The position numbers and the translations under genes were made by a program. The notes under the pieces were generated by a model. It was not told the origin of the DNA and searched no databases. It saw only the letters and a list, made by a program, of their open reading frames with translations. Positions 42,430 to 53,329 of a DNA stretch of 64,000 nucleotides are shown here, piece after piece (position 1 is the stretch's first letter; each line of letters starts with the position of its first letter). Origin of the DNA: Ichthyophis bannanicus (Eukaryota; Chordata; Amphibia; Gymnophiona; Ichthyophiidae); contig CM066045.1 of the NCBI GenBank assembly GCA_033557465.1, forward strand, positions 129,911,596 to 129,975,595, written 5' to 3'.

Positions 42430-44282
42430 GTCAAAACAAAAGTATTCAGCTGCCCAAGTAAGAGAAATATTGCAACGAGATGCTGACAGTGACGGCTCTG
42501 AGTCGTCTGATGATGCAGCATATTCAGCAAGTGAAGAAGCATATCAGCCAAGTTCAGGCGATAAATCTGATGATGACAATCATGATTCAGATGGCGACAG
42601 CAGTTGGTCGCCAAGTGAATGTGAGACTGATGTTGAGCCGGTAACATCGCCTGCAGCAAAGAGTCAAGTTACAGGTCGAGGCAAAGGTCGAGGCTGTGCT
42701 GGAAGGGGAAGAAGGCAGAAGTCCTCGGTGTCAGTATCATCTGTGTAGAATCTTAGTTGTGGTCATAGAGGAGCTAAGAGGTCATCAACTATAAGCACAA
42801 ATGTTGCCATTGAAGCCTATGTATCTAAGGATGCCACATCATGGAACAGGAAACCTATAAAGCAAGCTGCTGGAAGATATGCCAGAGCTAATGTCATGCC
42901 CGTACAAAAAGGTCCTACAAGGTATGCTGTACGAATGTTGATGGCCCTCTCGCAGCATTCCACTTGTTCATGAGGATGAACTTATTGAATGAAATCATGA
43001 TGTGGATGAGCAAAGAAGGAAGACACATTTATGATGACACCTAGAAAGATTTGACAGACGGAGAATTTCAATGTTTTCTTGGACTTCTGATCCTCTCAGG
43101 TGTGTACAAGTCATGAAATGAATCCATAGTTCAGTTGTGGAACCTTGAAGATGGTCGTTCTGTTTTTTCGGCAAAAATATGGCCTGTATCCGTTTTCAGC
43201 AAATTTCTTGTGCTCTCAGATTTGATGATGCAACCAATAGACGTGAACAACGAGGCGTGGATAAGCTTGCTCCAATCAGACACATTTTTGATACCTGGGA
43301 AGCAACTCTAAGTGACGCCTTTGTTCCTGGTGAAAATGTTACCGTGGATGAGCAACTGCTTACATTTCGTGGCCGTGTTCCATTCAGACAGTATATTCCC
43401 AGCAAACCTGGGAAATGTGGCATAAAGCTATGGATGTTGTGTGACAGTGCAACATCATATGTTCTGCGTCTTCAAGTATATACAGGAAGGGAACTCGGAC
43501 AAAACAGGGAACAGAATCAGGGTGAAAGGGTTGTGCTGCAACTCACTGAAGGATTGATGCGATCTGGCAGAAATGTTACTGTTGACAATTTCTTCTGCAG
43601 TTTATACCTGTCACGGAAATTGCTAGAAAAACAAATGACACTTTTGAGGACAATTCAAAAGAACAGAAAAGAATTACCTCCAGAATTTGTAACAGCAAAG
43701 GGCCGAGAGGTGTTCACTTCACTGTTTACGTTTCGCGATGACGCCACTCTGGTTTCCTATTGCCCGAAGAAAGGAAAAGTGGTTGTTCTTCTGAGCAGTT
43801 TGTATGATCAAGAAGAAGTAGATAACATACATCCAGACAAAAAACCATGCATGATCTTGGACTATAATTCTAGTCAAGGTGGAGTAGATACGGCAGATCA
43901 AATGTTGCGCACGTATACCACAAAACAAATGACAAGACGCTGGCCAGTGACAATCTTCTACAACATGTTGGACATCAGTGCTTTGAACGCCTTCATTGTT
44001 TGGATGTCACTAAATCCAGAATGGCAGTCCAACTCAAAGCACAGATGTCGTCTATTCCTCTTGGAATTAGGAAAGCAGCTGCTTCAGAGTAATTGCAGCA
44101 AGACTTCTTCCAGCATTGAAGAAGCCACTGATGCTGTTTGCAGTGTTGGGATCCCAAAGAAAAGGGCAAGGTGTCACTGCTGTTCCAGAGAAAAAGACAA
44201 GAAAAGCAACATAGTTTGCACCTCCTGCAAGCGCAATGTTTGCAAAGAACATTCTGAAATTGTCTGTGTCTCATGCAAATGA
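42430..44282 (+). pseudogene. piggyBac transposase (PGBD4-like), frameshifted
   Basis: The N-terminal acidic region (42,430-42,748) has DADSDGSESSDDAAYSASEE and a GRGKGRG stretch, ending at a stop at 42,746-42,748. Between 42,749 and 43,179 the frame shifts and has stops, although words of the family remain. The catalytic part is open from 43,179 to 44,282. In that frame the three aspartates of the DDD triad are D57 (VTVDEQLL), D136 (VTVDNFF) and D237 (GGVDTADQM). The C-terminal cysteine-rich domain has CHCCSREK and a run of CxxC pairs up to SCK. The enzyme would cut and paste at TTAA. The broken middle makes this copy inactive. Confidence 0.88.
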
Positions 44283-44639
44283 CTGTAGTACTTAACTGTG
44301 TTCATCAAGTGCTGGCAAAAACTGCTTTCATGGCAACTCTTCTTCATGTAATTTTATGATAAAGCATTAAATTTCAAAACATTTAACCTTCATATAATAA
44401 ATAATTAATTTGTAATAATATTTTGTCTGTTTAGTTAAAATTTTTCATGGCTAACAATTAAAATTCGTCGTGGGGTCATTTATGACCCCAACGGTATTCA
44501 GTGTGTGCAAAAAATCTCGGTAATTCCAGGGTTAACATACTGATCTTCCTCTTTTGCTCTTTCCTCCATTTCTTTCTTTTCATCCACTCAAATTTCACCC
44601 TTCCATCCTCAATCCCATTTACTCTTCCAGTACCTCGCC

Positions 44640-45111
44640 ATCAGCCCATTTCCAATCCTAGCCCCCCATCAGCCCATTTCCAGTTCAAGCCCCACATCAG
44701 TCCATTTCCAGTCCAAGCCCTCCATCAGCCCATTTCCATTTCCATTCCTATCCTAACCCCACCCATCAGCCCATTTCCAGTTCAAGCCCCCATCAGCACA
44801 TTTCCAATCCTAGCCCCCCCCATCAGCAATTTCCAGACCTATCCTAGCCCCTCCATCAGCCCATTTGCAGTCCTATCCTGGCCCCAAATCAGCCCTTTGC
44901 AGTCCAAGCCCCCCCCCCCCCATCAGCCCTTTGCAGTCCATGCCCCCCGGCATCTGTCCTTTCCAGGCCAATCCTAGCCCCCCCATCAGCCCATTTTCAA
45001 TCCTAGCCCCCCCAACAGCCCATTTCCAGTCCTATCCTAGCCCCCCATCAGCCCTTTTCCAATCCAAGCCCCACCCCATCAATCCTAGCTCAACATCAGC
45101 CATTGCAAGGC
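44640..45111. repeat. C-rich minisatellite
   Basis: Tandem irregular copies of 'catcagcccatttccagtcc' plus 'aagcccccc', the reverse complement of the unit at 31.25-31.63 kb. Unit length is about 25-45 bp. The array is followed directly by CR1 sequence at 45,112. Confidence 0.85.
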
Positions 45112-45760
45112 ATTGATAAGGCAGGCAAAGGGAGAATTTGAGAAGAAGCTTGCTGCGGAAGCAAAAACGTGTAATTAAGACTTTTTCAAGTACATTCGTA
45201 GCAAAAAACCTGTGAGAGAGTCAGTTGGTCCATTAGATGATAGAGGGGTTAAAGGGGCACTAAGAGGTGACAAGGCAATAGCGGAGAGACTGAATGAATT
45301 CTTTGCTTCAGTCTTTACAGAGGAAGATGTAGGGATGTTACCCATGACTGAAGTGGTCCAACTGACACTATCAAAGGTTTTTTGCTACGAATGTACTTGA
45401 AAAAGTCTTTATTACACGTTTTTGCTTCCACAGCAAGCTTCTTCTCAAATTCTCTCTTTGCCTGCCTTATCAATGACTTGGATTTAACTTGCCACTGCTT
45501 GTGCTGTTTGCAGTTTTCGTCATTTGTCTCTTTTTTCCATTTTCTGAAAGATGTTTCTTTGACAACAACAGCCTCTCTGACCTCACATTTAAACCATACT
45601 GGCAGTTTTTTGGACTTCCTTCCATTTTTCTTAAAATGTGTAATACAGCTGGTCTGGGCTTCCAAAATAGTATTTCTAAACAACACCTAAGCTTGTTGTA
45701 AGTCTTTAACCTTTGCAATATTTCATGCATCTTCTGTAAAGAAACAGTTCCGCACATTAC
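45112..45760. mobile_element. CR1 linker region in inverted duplication
   Basis: 45,112-45,230 (plus) and 45,358-45,476 (minus) are inverted copies, over 90% identical, of a CR1 segment (RQAKREFEKKLAVEAKTCNK...DFFKYIRSKKP). The plus copy continues with VGPLDDRGVKGALRGDKAIA and ERLNEFFASVFTEED (45,227-45,355), the normal continuation of CR1. The minus copy extends upstream to about 45,760 with the preceding linker. The arrangement looks like an inverted 5' end produced during target-primed reverse transcription. Confidence 0.75.
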
Positions 45761-46364
45761 TCCTGAGTATATCCCCTTTCACCAAATCCTGTGCTCCTTT
45801 GTTGCAGAGCTTTCTTTCAATTGAAAGAGGCTCTTCTATGCATTTATGCCATGGAGGTATTTAAACGTCTCCTTCGTATCTTCTCTATCACTCCTTTTCT
45901 CTAACGTACACATATTAAGATCTTCAAGTCTGTCACCATATGTCTTATAACAGTGACCACTGACCATTTTGGTAGCCACCCTCTGTACTGTCTCTATCCT
46001 CTTTACATCCTTTTGAAAGTGCGGTCTCCAGAATTGCACACAATACTCCAAATGAGGTCTCACCAAAGACTTATGCAGAGGCACTATCACCTTCTTTTTC
46101 CACTTCTCTCCCTATATATCCAAGTATCCTTCTGGCTTTTGCTGTGCCTTTTCTACCTGTTTTGCCACTAAGATAATCAGAAACAATCACGCCCAGGTCC
46201 TGCTCATCTTTCGTGGCTAGAAGTACTTCACCCCTATACTGTACCGTGCCCTGGGAATTTTGCAGCCCAAATGCATGACCTTGCACTTTTTAGAGTTAAC
46301 TCTCAGCTGCCAAATTCTTGAACATTCTTCGAGCCTACCAAGATCCCTCCTCATGTTGTCTGGA

Positions 46365-46656
46365 GTGGAGGAGTGGCCTAGTGGTTGGGGCAAGGTACTT
46401 CAGGCCGGAAGGTCGGGGGTTCAAATCCCACTAGAGGATGGCAACCTTGGGCCAGAAGGACTGGGGTTTCTAGTCCCACAGGTGCTCCTTGTGCTCTTGG
46501 GCAAGCCACTTAACCCTCCATAGCCCATGTTCCCTGTAAAATAGTTATCTCCAAGTTATAATGCCCTGTTCAATGTAATTTCAGTTTGATCAATGTAAAC
46601 TGCACTGATGCAGAATAGCACAGTATATAAGAGAATATAAATAAAAATAAATAAAT
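46365..46656 (+). mobile_element. tRNA-derived SINE inserted in CR1
   Basis: The head is 'gagtggcctagtggttgggg' (A-box region) and then 'ggggttcaaatccc' (B box). The body is 'cagaaggactggggtttcta' and 'ttgggcaagccacttaaccc'. The 3' end is 'aaactgcactgatgcag...acagtatataa' followed by an AATAAATAAAT tail. The 3' end resembles the shared L2-group terminal stem, so it was probably mobilised by that LINE. CR1 sequence rejoins across it ('tcatgttgtc' to 'ctactccttcc'). Confidence 0.8.
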
Positions 46657-47469
46657 CTACTCCTTCCTGGGTGTTTATTGCACAAAGAGACAAACCTTAC
46701 TCAACAGCCTTTGCACAATATCACTAACAAAGATGTTCAAAAGAATCAGATCAATGACCGAGCCCTGCGGCACACCATTGGTAACATCCTTCTCCTCAGA
46801 GTGAGCTCCATTTACCAATACTCTTGTCGCTTCCCACTCAACCAATTTCTTACCCAGTCAGTCATTTTAGGGTCCATCCCAAGGGTGCTCAATTTATTCG
46901 TAAGTCGCCTGTGCGTAATGGTGTCAAAGGCTTTACTGAAATTTAAGTACACCATATCTAGGGCTCTTCTTCAGTCCAACTCTCTGGTCATAGAGTCAAA
47001 GAAATCAATCAGATTTGTCTAACAAGACCTGTCTCTAGTAAACCTATGCCTCCTCAGATCCTACAAGTCATTGGAATCCAGAAACCTCACTATCCTCTGT
47101 TTCAGCCGCATTTCCATTAATTTACTCACCACGGTGGCCAGACTAACCGACTTGTGGTTTTCAAACTCATCTGTTTTTGTGTAAAGGGATCACATGTGCC
47201 CTTCTCCAGCCCTCTGGGAGCACTCCCAACTCTAAAGAAACATGGAAAAGGTCAGACAGTGGAGCTGCTGGAACTTCCTCAAGTTCCTTCAATACTCTTG
47301 CATATATCCCATCCAGCCCCATTGCTTTGTCTACTTTTAGTTTAGTTAGTTCCTCATGAGCACTGTCTTCTAAAAATCATTCATGATCCTCTTCACTTCT
47401 GTTCCTATTTGTGGGTGCTTTCTGAGGTCCTGTTCCTAGTCCTTCTCTTCTACTACCAACTCCAAACTT

Positions 47470-47760
47470 TTTCACCTTGTTGCTCTTCATGCCTAGAACA
47501 AATTACCTAAGTCTGTATGTCAGGCTTCATTCTGGCCCTTTTCAAATCCAGACTGAAAACTCACCTCTTCAAGGCTTTTTTTGGATCCTGATCCGCTTAG
47601 TCTCCTGTGTTTCTCTTTACCATTTCCCCAGATGTATCCTTGTCCTCAGCTGTTGCGTTGTCTGTCGTGACTAGATTGCAAGCTCTGAGGAGCAGGGACC
47701 ATCTTTTCATGTGTCTGTACAGTGCTCTGATCAGTAGTAGTAGTAGTAGTCCTTCATCTA
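47470..47760 (+). mobile_element. L2 3' fragment with (AGT)n tail
   Basis: The sequence translates in pieces to CQASFWPFSNP-like and KLTSSRLF-like words, the C-terminal end of L2 proteins. It then continues 'tagattgcaagctctgagga' and ends in an AGT repeat at 47,740-47,758. It is inserted in the CR1 and 5'-truncated. Confidence 0.55.
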
Positions 47761-48660
47761 ATGAACACAGAACAAAAATATTTGTTAAGCAATTCTGCTT
47801 TATCCTCATCAACTTCTACATATTTCTCCCTTCCCCTTCAGTCTGACAATACCACTTTTGCACTTCTTCCTCTCACTAACATATCTGAAAAATGTCTTGT
47901 CCCCCCATTTTATTGCATTATTTTTTTCATCTTTTTGTATCTCTGCTTTCCTGACTACTTTCCTAGCTTCTTTGTTTTTCCAAATAATGATGCCTGTCTT
48001 CCTCTTTTTGTGATCTCATGTATTTTACGAAGGTTACCCACTTTTTTCTTCACGTTTTCCGCTACTACTTTTGAGTGCCATAGTAGCCTCCTTTGCCTTT
48101 TACATTTTATTTTTCTAACAAAAAGGTTTGTTGCCCTAAAAATATCCCCTTTCAGTTTTGCCCATTGCTTTTCTATATCCCCCAGCTGTTGCCATCCCAC
48201 TAACGACTCCTTGAATTATTGTCCTATCTTGGCAGATTTAGTATTTTTAAAGTCTAAGATCCTCGCTTTTGCATGATTTTATCAGCCCTAGTCCTAATAC
48301 TTATCCACACCATATGCTGATCACCGGATGCAAGATGATCTCCTCTATAATATCAGAAACACTTTCCCCATTGGTAAGCACCAAGCCCAGTATGTCCCTT
48401 TCACATGTGGGTTCTGTTACCAGTTGCTGGAATAGTTCTCTCTGTAGAGAATCTGCGATATTCTTACTTCTAGATGACTCCATTGCGAGGATGTGCCAGT
48501 CAACATCCATCATATTGAAATCACCTATCGGTATCACTTCTTCTTTTGTGGCAATACTGTGCATGTCTTCTAATAAAACTCTGACCACTTCTTCTGCCTC
48601 TGAAGTAGATCTGTATATCAAACACCTGAGGAGGTCAGTGACTTCAAAGAGCTTGCCTAC

Positions 48661-48954
48661 CTCTATCTGGTAGTACTATACAAATTACAATAATAATTGC
48701 AAATATAATATATTTTGTTGCTTTTTATAATGCCTCTTCAAAGCCTTTTATTCACATCGATAGTGGGTGACTTTTGGTGACCCACTAGTTAATAAACTTT
48801 CAACAAAACCTGAATGATAAATTATTAGTTTCACAAAAAATAACTCCACTTATAATCTTTTATAAGGAGAATCAATAGTAACCTATCTCCCATTCGTAGA
48901 GAAATATCTCCAAAAATACTTTAGGCTGCAGTTTTATTTATGAATATATTTCAT
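48661..48954. other. No recognisable feature
   Basis: Short AT-rich interval between the CR1 remnant and the family B repeat. Confidence 0.3.
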
Positions 48955-49432
48955 ATGGCCCGATATTCAAAAGGAATTTACGTGGTTTATAGCCTTGTAA
49001 ACCATTTAAATGCCTTAAATCGGGATATTCAATGGCACTTACATGGTTAGTGCTATTGAATATTCCTTTCTATCCCACTACATGCCCTGATGCCATGCAG
49101 TTAGCAGTGTGGCTTGTTGAGGGGTTCCAGGACAGAGACTGTCACTAACTGGATAGCAGCGATATTGTACCGCTACCTGGTGAGCGATCTGCTAATAAAA
49201 ATAGGCATAGCAAAAGCTGGCCTAGTTTTACCTATGGAAACTAACCAGGTAGCGGTGCGATATTGCCGCTACCCAGTTAGCTTCGGCACCTCTGGGGCTT
49301 GTGTGGTGATACGGGATATTCAATGCCGTTGCTGCGGCATTGAATATCCGGGGGTTAAGGGTCGGTGGGCAGAGCTATGTGCCGCAGTGGCGCATAGCTT
49401 GCCCAATTCAATATTTGGCCCATAATCTGTAA
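48955..49432. repeat. MITE-like repeat, family B, best copy
   Basis: The ends are 'atggcccgatattcaaaagg' on the left and the inverse of 'aattcaatatttggcccat' on the right, forming about 17-bp terminal inverted repeats. The interior has further hairpins: 49,314-49,349 (15-bp perfect arms around 'ttgct') and facing 'taccgctacctggt' / 'accaggtagcggt' blocks near 49,170 and 49,250. It is non-coding. Its size of about 0.48 kb and structure suit a non-autonomous DNA transposon. Confidence 0.6.
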
Positions 49433-49694
49433 GCTCCTCACTGCAATAGATGTTGGGAGAGTATATGATCATATAGATTCTGTAGCATCATGGTAACAGA
49501 AGAAAAGGACATTAAGAGGGGCTATATGGAAATTTTATCATAAACATAAATCAAGACCCATCAATCTCAATAAATCATTATGGCAAGTGGTAAGAGGCAG
49601 AAATTGTAACATATCATCGAGTGACTATAAGAGAACCTTTGATACAATCCCACATTTGGATAAAAAAATTGTCTTGAAATGTATAAAACGTTTA

Positions 49695-50040
49695 AGGAAG
49701 GAGTGGCTCAGTGGTTGGGACAGGTTACCTCAGGCCAGAAGGTCGGGGGTTACCTCAGGCCAGAAGGCCGGGGTTACCTCAGGCCAGAAGGCCGGGGTTA
49801 CCTCAGGCCAGAAGGCCGGGAGTTCAATTCCCGCATGGGGACAAGCAACCTCAGGCCGGAGGGACTGGGGTCTCTAGTCCCATGGCCACTCCTTGTGGCC
49901 TTGGGCAAGCCACTTAACCCTCCATTGCCTCAGGTACACTTAGATTGTGAGCCCTTCGGGGACAAGGGAATAAAAAGTACCTGTTAGTACACATGTAAAC
50001 CACACTGATTCTAAAGAGCACGGTATAAAAAAAAAAAAAG
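49695..50040 (+). mobile_element. tRNA-derived SINE with an expanded internal repeat
   Basis: Same family as 46,365-46,656. Between the A-box region 'gagtggctcagtggttggga' and the B box 'gggagttcaattccc' it has four tandem copies of a 24-25-bp unit 'ttacctcaggccagaaggcc' (starts at 49,725, 49,750, 49,774 and 49,798). The normal SINE has one. The B box is therefore displaced by about 73 bp. The 3' end is 'aaaccacactgattctaaag...cacggtataaa' plus poly(A). Confidence 0.8.
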
Positions 50041-50559
50041 AAAAGTTCACCGTGCAAATGTGGCAAGGTACACGCTATCTGAAGCATGAAGATGGACAGT
50101 TTGTTCCTTATATCAAGATCCTGCAACAAATATTTTAGGGAAATGCCCCATTGCCATATTTTGCTTTAGATGACATTTAATCCCTTGTCTACGCATTTAC
50201 CCTTAATCCTAAAGACGCAGTGATCATGTCTATTATTTGTAGATGAGACTATAGCTCTAGTGATCGATATTTTGATAGAAAAACTCCATGTAGTAAAAAG
50301 CTTTTCAGATGACATCAGTATGACTTTTCCATTAAAAAATTGTGCAAAACTGAAAACATCTCTGACCAATGATAGCGGCACAAAGGAACTGGGACAGGAA
50401 GATGTATATAAATATCTAGGAATGGAGAAGCAGCAATCCAGCTTTTCCAGCATTGTCGCCTGGATGTCCCACTGCCATGTGAAACTCAACATAAAGCTTA
50501 TATTCCCCCTAAATTCGCCTCTCCCCTTCCCGCTTTCTCTATTTCTAAGGTTAAGTTAT

Positions 50560-51185
50560 CCTTCCTGTCTCCTCAGCTCATAATCTTGGGGGTCATTTTT
50601 GACACCTCTCTCTGCATATATCAAACAGACTGCTAAAACCAATCTGCTTGATATATGCAGAGAAAGAAAGCTGAATGCACTACACAAAAATCTTATCCAC
50701 CTATTCCTCTTAGACGGAACCATTGCTCTCCATTTCAATCTTTACAAAACTTTGCTGCACAACTAATCTTCCACCAGTGTTGTTGCACTGTCCTTGCTTC
50801 TCAAGTCATTTCATTGGCTCACTATCCATTTCCATATACAGTTCAACTTCTCTGACTGACCCAGAAATACATTTATTCTGCAGCTCCTCTTTACCTTTCC
50901 TCTCATCTCTTCCTACAGAACTCCTTGGGAACTCTCCTCATCACGTAACTAACTCTCATCTGTGCCCTTCTCTTCCATCTCCAACTGCAAACTCCATTCC
51001 TTCTACCTTGCTGTGCTGTGTGTTTTGGAAGAGACGTTGAGTTAGTACATTATGCTCATTCTCTGATCCCATTCAAATCCAGGCTAAAAGTCCACCTTTT
51101 GAGGCTGCTTTTACATCGTAACCCCTCATTCTCCTGTTTATACCCATTTATTTTTAATCATTTCTTAAAATAAATAAATCTCCCA
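50560..51185 (+). mobile_element. L2 LINE 3' fragment
   Basis: Translation in pieces gives ILGVIFDTSLC, then words matching the L2 thumb and C-terminal region (SSTSVVALSLLLKSFHWL-like, then PFKSRLKVHLL-like). It ends in AAATAAATAAAT at 51,168-51,178. Frameshifts are numerous. A small inverted repeat ('ctctctgcatatatcaa' facing 'ttgatatatgcagagaaag') lies at about 50,608-50,667. Confidence 0.5.
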
Positions 51186-51890
51186 ATCTCTTCTAGGGGT
51201 GTGCAGCAAAAAAAAAAAAAAAATCCTTTCTTTGCTTGTTTCATTTGTAAATTTTTTTTGTTTCACTATAGTAAATTTTAATTTCAGGCAATTGTGTTAA
51301 TTAAGGAGGTAGCTATGGCTGCTGCCTAAACAAAAAACATAGCTGAAACTTTACTAGAGGTTTCAGGCAAATTTGAAAAAACAAAACAAAACCCTACTGG
51401 GTTTTTTTTCTGACACACAGAGGCTGGTCTCAAAACAGTGACTTGAGTTGGAAGGCAGGCATCTTGCCAGCTGAGCCATCATCTAGCTACTCTTAACTCT
51501 GATGATTTTCCTCCTGTTTCCTGATTGGCTCAACGTTTTGTCTGATCTTCACTGCAGCTCTATGGAAAATGCTAACTGGATTTTTTTTGTCTTGTAAAGC
51601 CACTGATTCCTTTTGTAGAGATTAAAGCCAAAGATTTTGGGTTTTTTTGCCATGTTCTTATGCCAGAAATTCTGTGACATTTACTAGCCTAATGCAGATC
51701 ATAGTAAAAATGCTGCTCAATATCTTCAGTTAGTACTGAGTACAGCAGTTAAGATAATATACAATGTGAAACAAAAATGTAATAGTTCAAAATAAGTAAA
51801 TAGTTCGATTGTTATTTAACAAATTTTACCATATTTAGTCCATTCATGTTTAATGTATTTAGCAAAATTGTACCTAGTTAACTAATGTTC
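51186..51890. other. No recognisable feature
   Basis: AT-rich sequence with an A run near 51,209-51,223. Nothing was recognised. Confidence 0.3.
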
Positions 51891-51894
51891 CATG

Positions 51895-52002
51895 TAAAAC
51901 AGACTTGTAAATCTGTTCATTCTTTGTTCATTGTAAACCGCACCTGATCTGTGGAAGGTAGCGGTATATAAGCAACTGTTAAATAAATAAATAAATAAAT
52001 GA
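51895..52002 (+). mobile_element. L2-group 3' terminal fragment
   Basis: 'cattgtaaaccgcacctgat' followed by 'ggtagcggtatataag' and an (AAAT)n tail at 51,981-52,000. This is a good example of the shared terminal stem in plus orientation. Confidence 0.65.
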
Positions 52003-53325
52003 CTTGATCATGTAACAACTTCATTTATTGAGCAACATTGCTTGCTAGTATCAGGCAGGAGTAACTTTATGATATTGATGTTAGCCCATCAAGGCTTTTT
52101 ATACAGGTTACCCATATTAACGTCATGTTCATCTTATTCCATATGCACTAGTGAGATCCCTGTGTTCTTCAAAACAACATTTTCTGTTTGTTCTTCACCC
52201 CAAAGGTTTAAAATAATATGAACAAGGATGGCTGCCTTCATATATCAAGCCCCTTTATTATGGAATTCTTTATACTTGGATGCTCAAACAGAAATGTCAT
52301 ATAAAAATGTTCAAGTAACTTTTTAAAAACTGGTTGCTCTAGAAATCTAAGACAGATTATTTAGGGCTTGCTAATTTAGTATTTATCTGTCCTCTAAAAA
52401 TGTTTTTTGGATTTTTATAGGGTTATTTTCTCAGCTGGTTCTCTTTTATTCATTTTCTTTAATTTGTCATCTTTGTTTCTTGTATACTCCAAATGTAAAC
52501 AACAGGTGAAATAATTGTGCTAGTCATTCTCTCTCATGTATTTGTTTGTCTTCGTTAATTTACATTTAATTTATTACTTGAATATTGATCTGCTCTTTTA
52601 TGAATTGCAAACTACCCTACTCATGTATGTATGAATGATGGTATATCAAATATTACTGAATAAATTATGAGGAAAAAACTCTCTAAAATTAGATTAGCAA
52701 ATCAGGAAAATCAAATAGCAAATGCAAACATACAGTGAGAAATACAAAATGTTCTTTTAGGAACAATATATTGATTAAACTAAACACAGGCATGGTTAAG
52801 GAGATGTGAACCCAAACCTAAGGATGAAAGATGGACAGTTAACAGCGTAGGATAGTGGAGCTAACAGCAAGGAAGAGCTGGAAACACTTGCTCATCTAAT
52901 TGTCTATGGCAGATTTCTGATGGGAGAAAATCTGTATGCAGAGAGGCACAAAAGGTAGCATGTTTCATCCACAGGAAACTATATAAATACAATAACATCA
53001 CTGTACCAGAAAAGCAATGAGATCATGACTCTAAAAGATATGTGGAGAATGAAAAAGCTATGAATACCTGGGCTGGGACATATCTATTCCAACCGATAAG
53101 AAGCTTGAGGCAAGAAAATCAGACATAGTTATAAAGGAGAAAAACATGAGAGCACCATTGATAAATAGACATGTCGGTTGCCAAGTGATTATTCTGTACA
53201 TCATGTAAAGAGAGGAAATTGTCAAGTAACAAGAAATACAGTCATAGACTAAGAAAATGTGATAGTAAGATATAGAAATAATCCTAGTTTCACTCTTAGA
53301 CACTAATAAAGGGAGCATCCACCCT
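52003..53325. other. No recognisable feature
   Basis: AT-rich unassigned sequence. Short open frames carry no signature. Confidence 0.35.
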
Positions 53326-53329
53326 CAAC

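Larger units (their letters stand above)
40597..44535 (+). mobile_element. piggyBac DNA transposon (PGBD4-like), decayed, TTAA flanked
   Basis: TTAA at 40,597-40,600 and 44,532-44,535 are the canonical target duplications. The 13-bp ends are CTCTGGGAGTACC on the left (40,601-40,613) and CCCTGGAATTACC on the right (reverse complement of 44,531-44,519), 10 of 13 identical. A 19-bp subterminal palindromic repeat (gg.gtca...tgacccca) follows after 3 bp on the left and after 29 bp on the right. This is the asymmetric 3/31-type spacing of classical piggyBac. A degenerate second left-like end lies at about 42,115-42,150, and a non-piggyBac segment lies between. The transposase is frameshifted, so the copy is not autonomous. 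Confidence 0.88.
45836..48660 (-). mobile_element. Decayed CR1 LINE with two later insertions
   Basis: In minus-strand order: endonuclease end at 48,621-48,301 (VIPIGDFNMMDVDW, the GDFN motif), linker at 48,200-47,955, and RT core at about 47,350-46,680. The RT core is broken, but the antisense of 'accattacgcacaggcgact' encodes the region after FSKAFDT. Then the thumb at 46,286-46,071 (DLGVIVSDYLSG, ARRILGYIG) and the C-terminal region at 46,090-45,836 (LVRPHLEYCVQFWRP, VQRVATKM). A SINE at 46,365-46,656 and an L2 tail at 47,470-47,760 interrupt it. Many stops and frameshifts make it inactive. Confidence 0.8.

Noticed and set aside
46365..46460. tRNA gene at the SINE head
   Set aside because: The head is followed by the SINE body and L2-type tail, and it is inserted in CR1.
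49587..49987. Open frames with a repeated YLRPEGRG-like peptide
   Set aside because: The peptide repeat is the translation of the 24-25-bp unit inside a SINE, with no start context or family.
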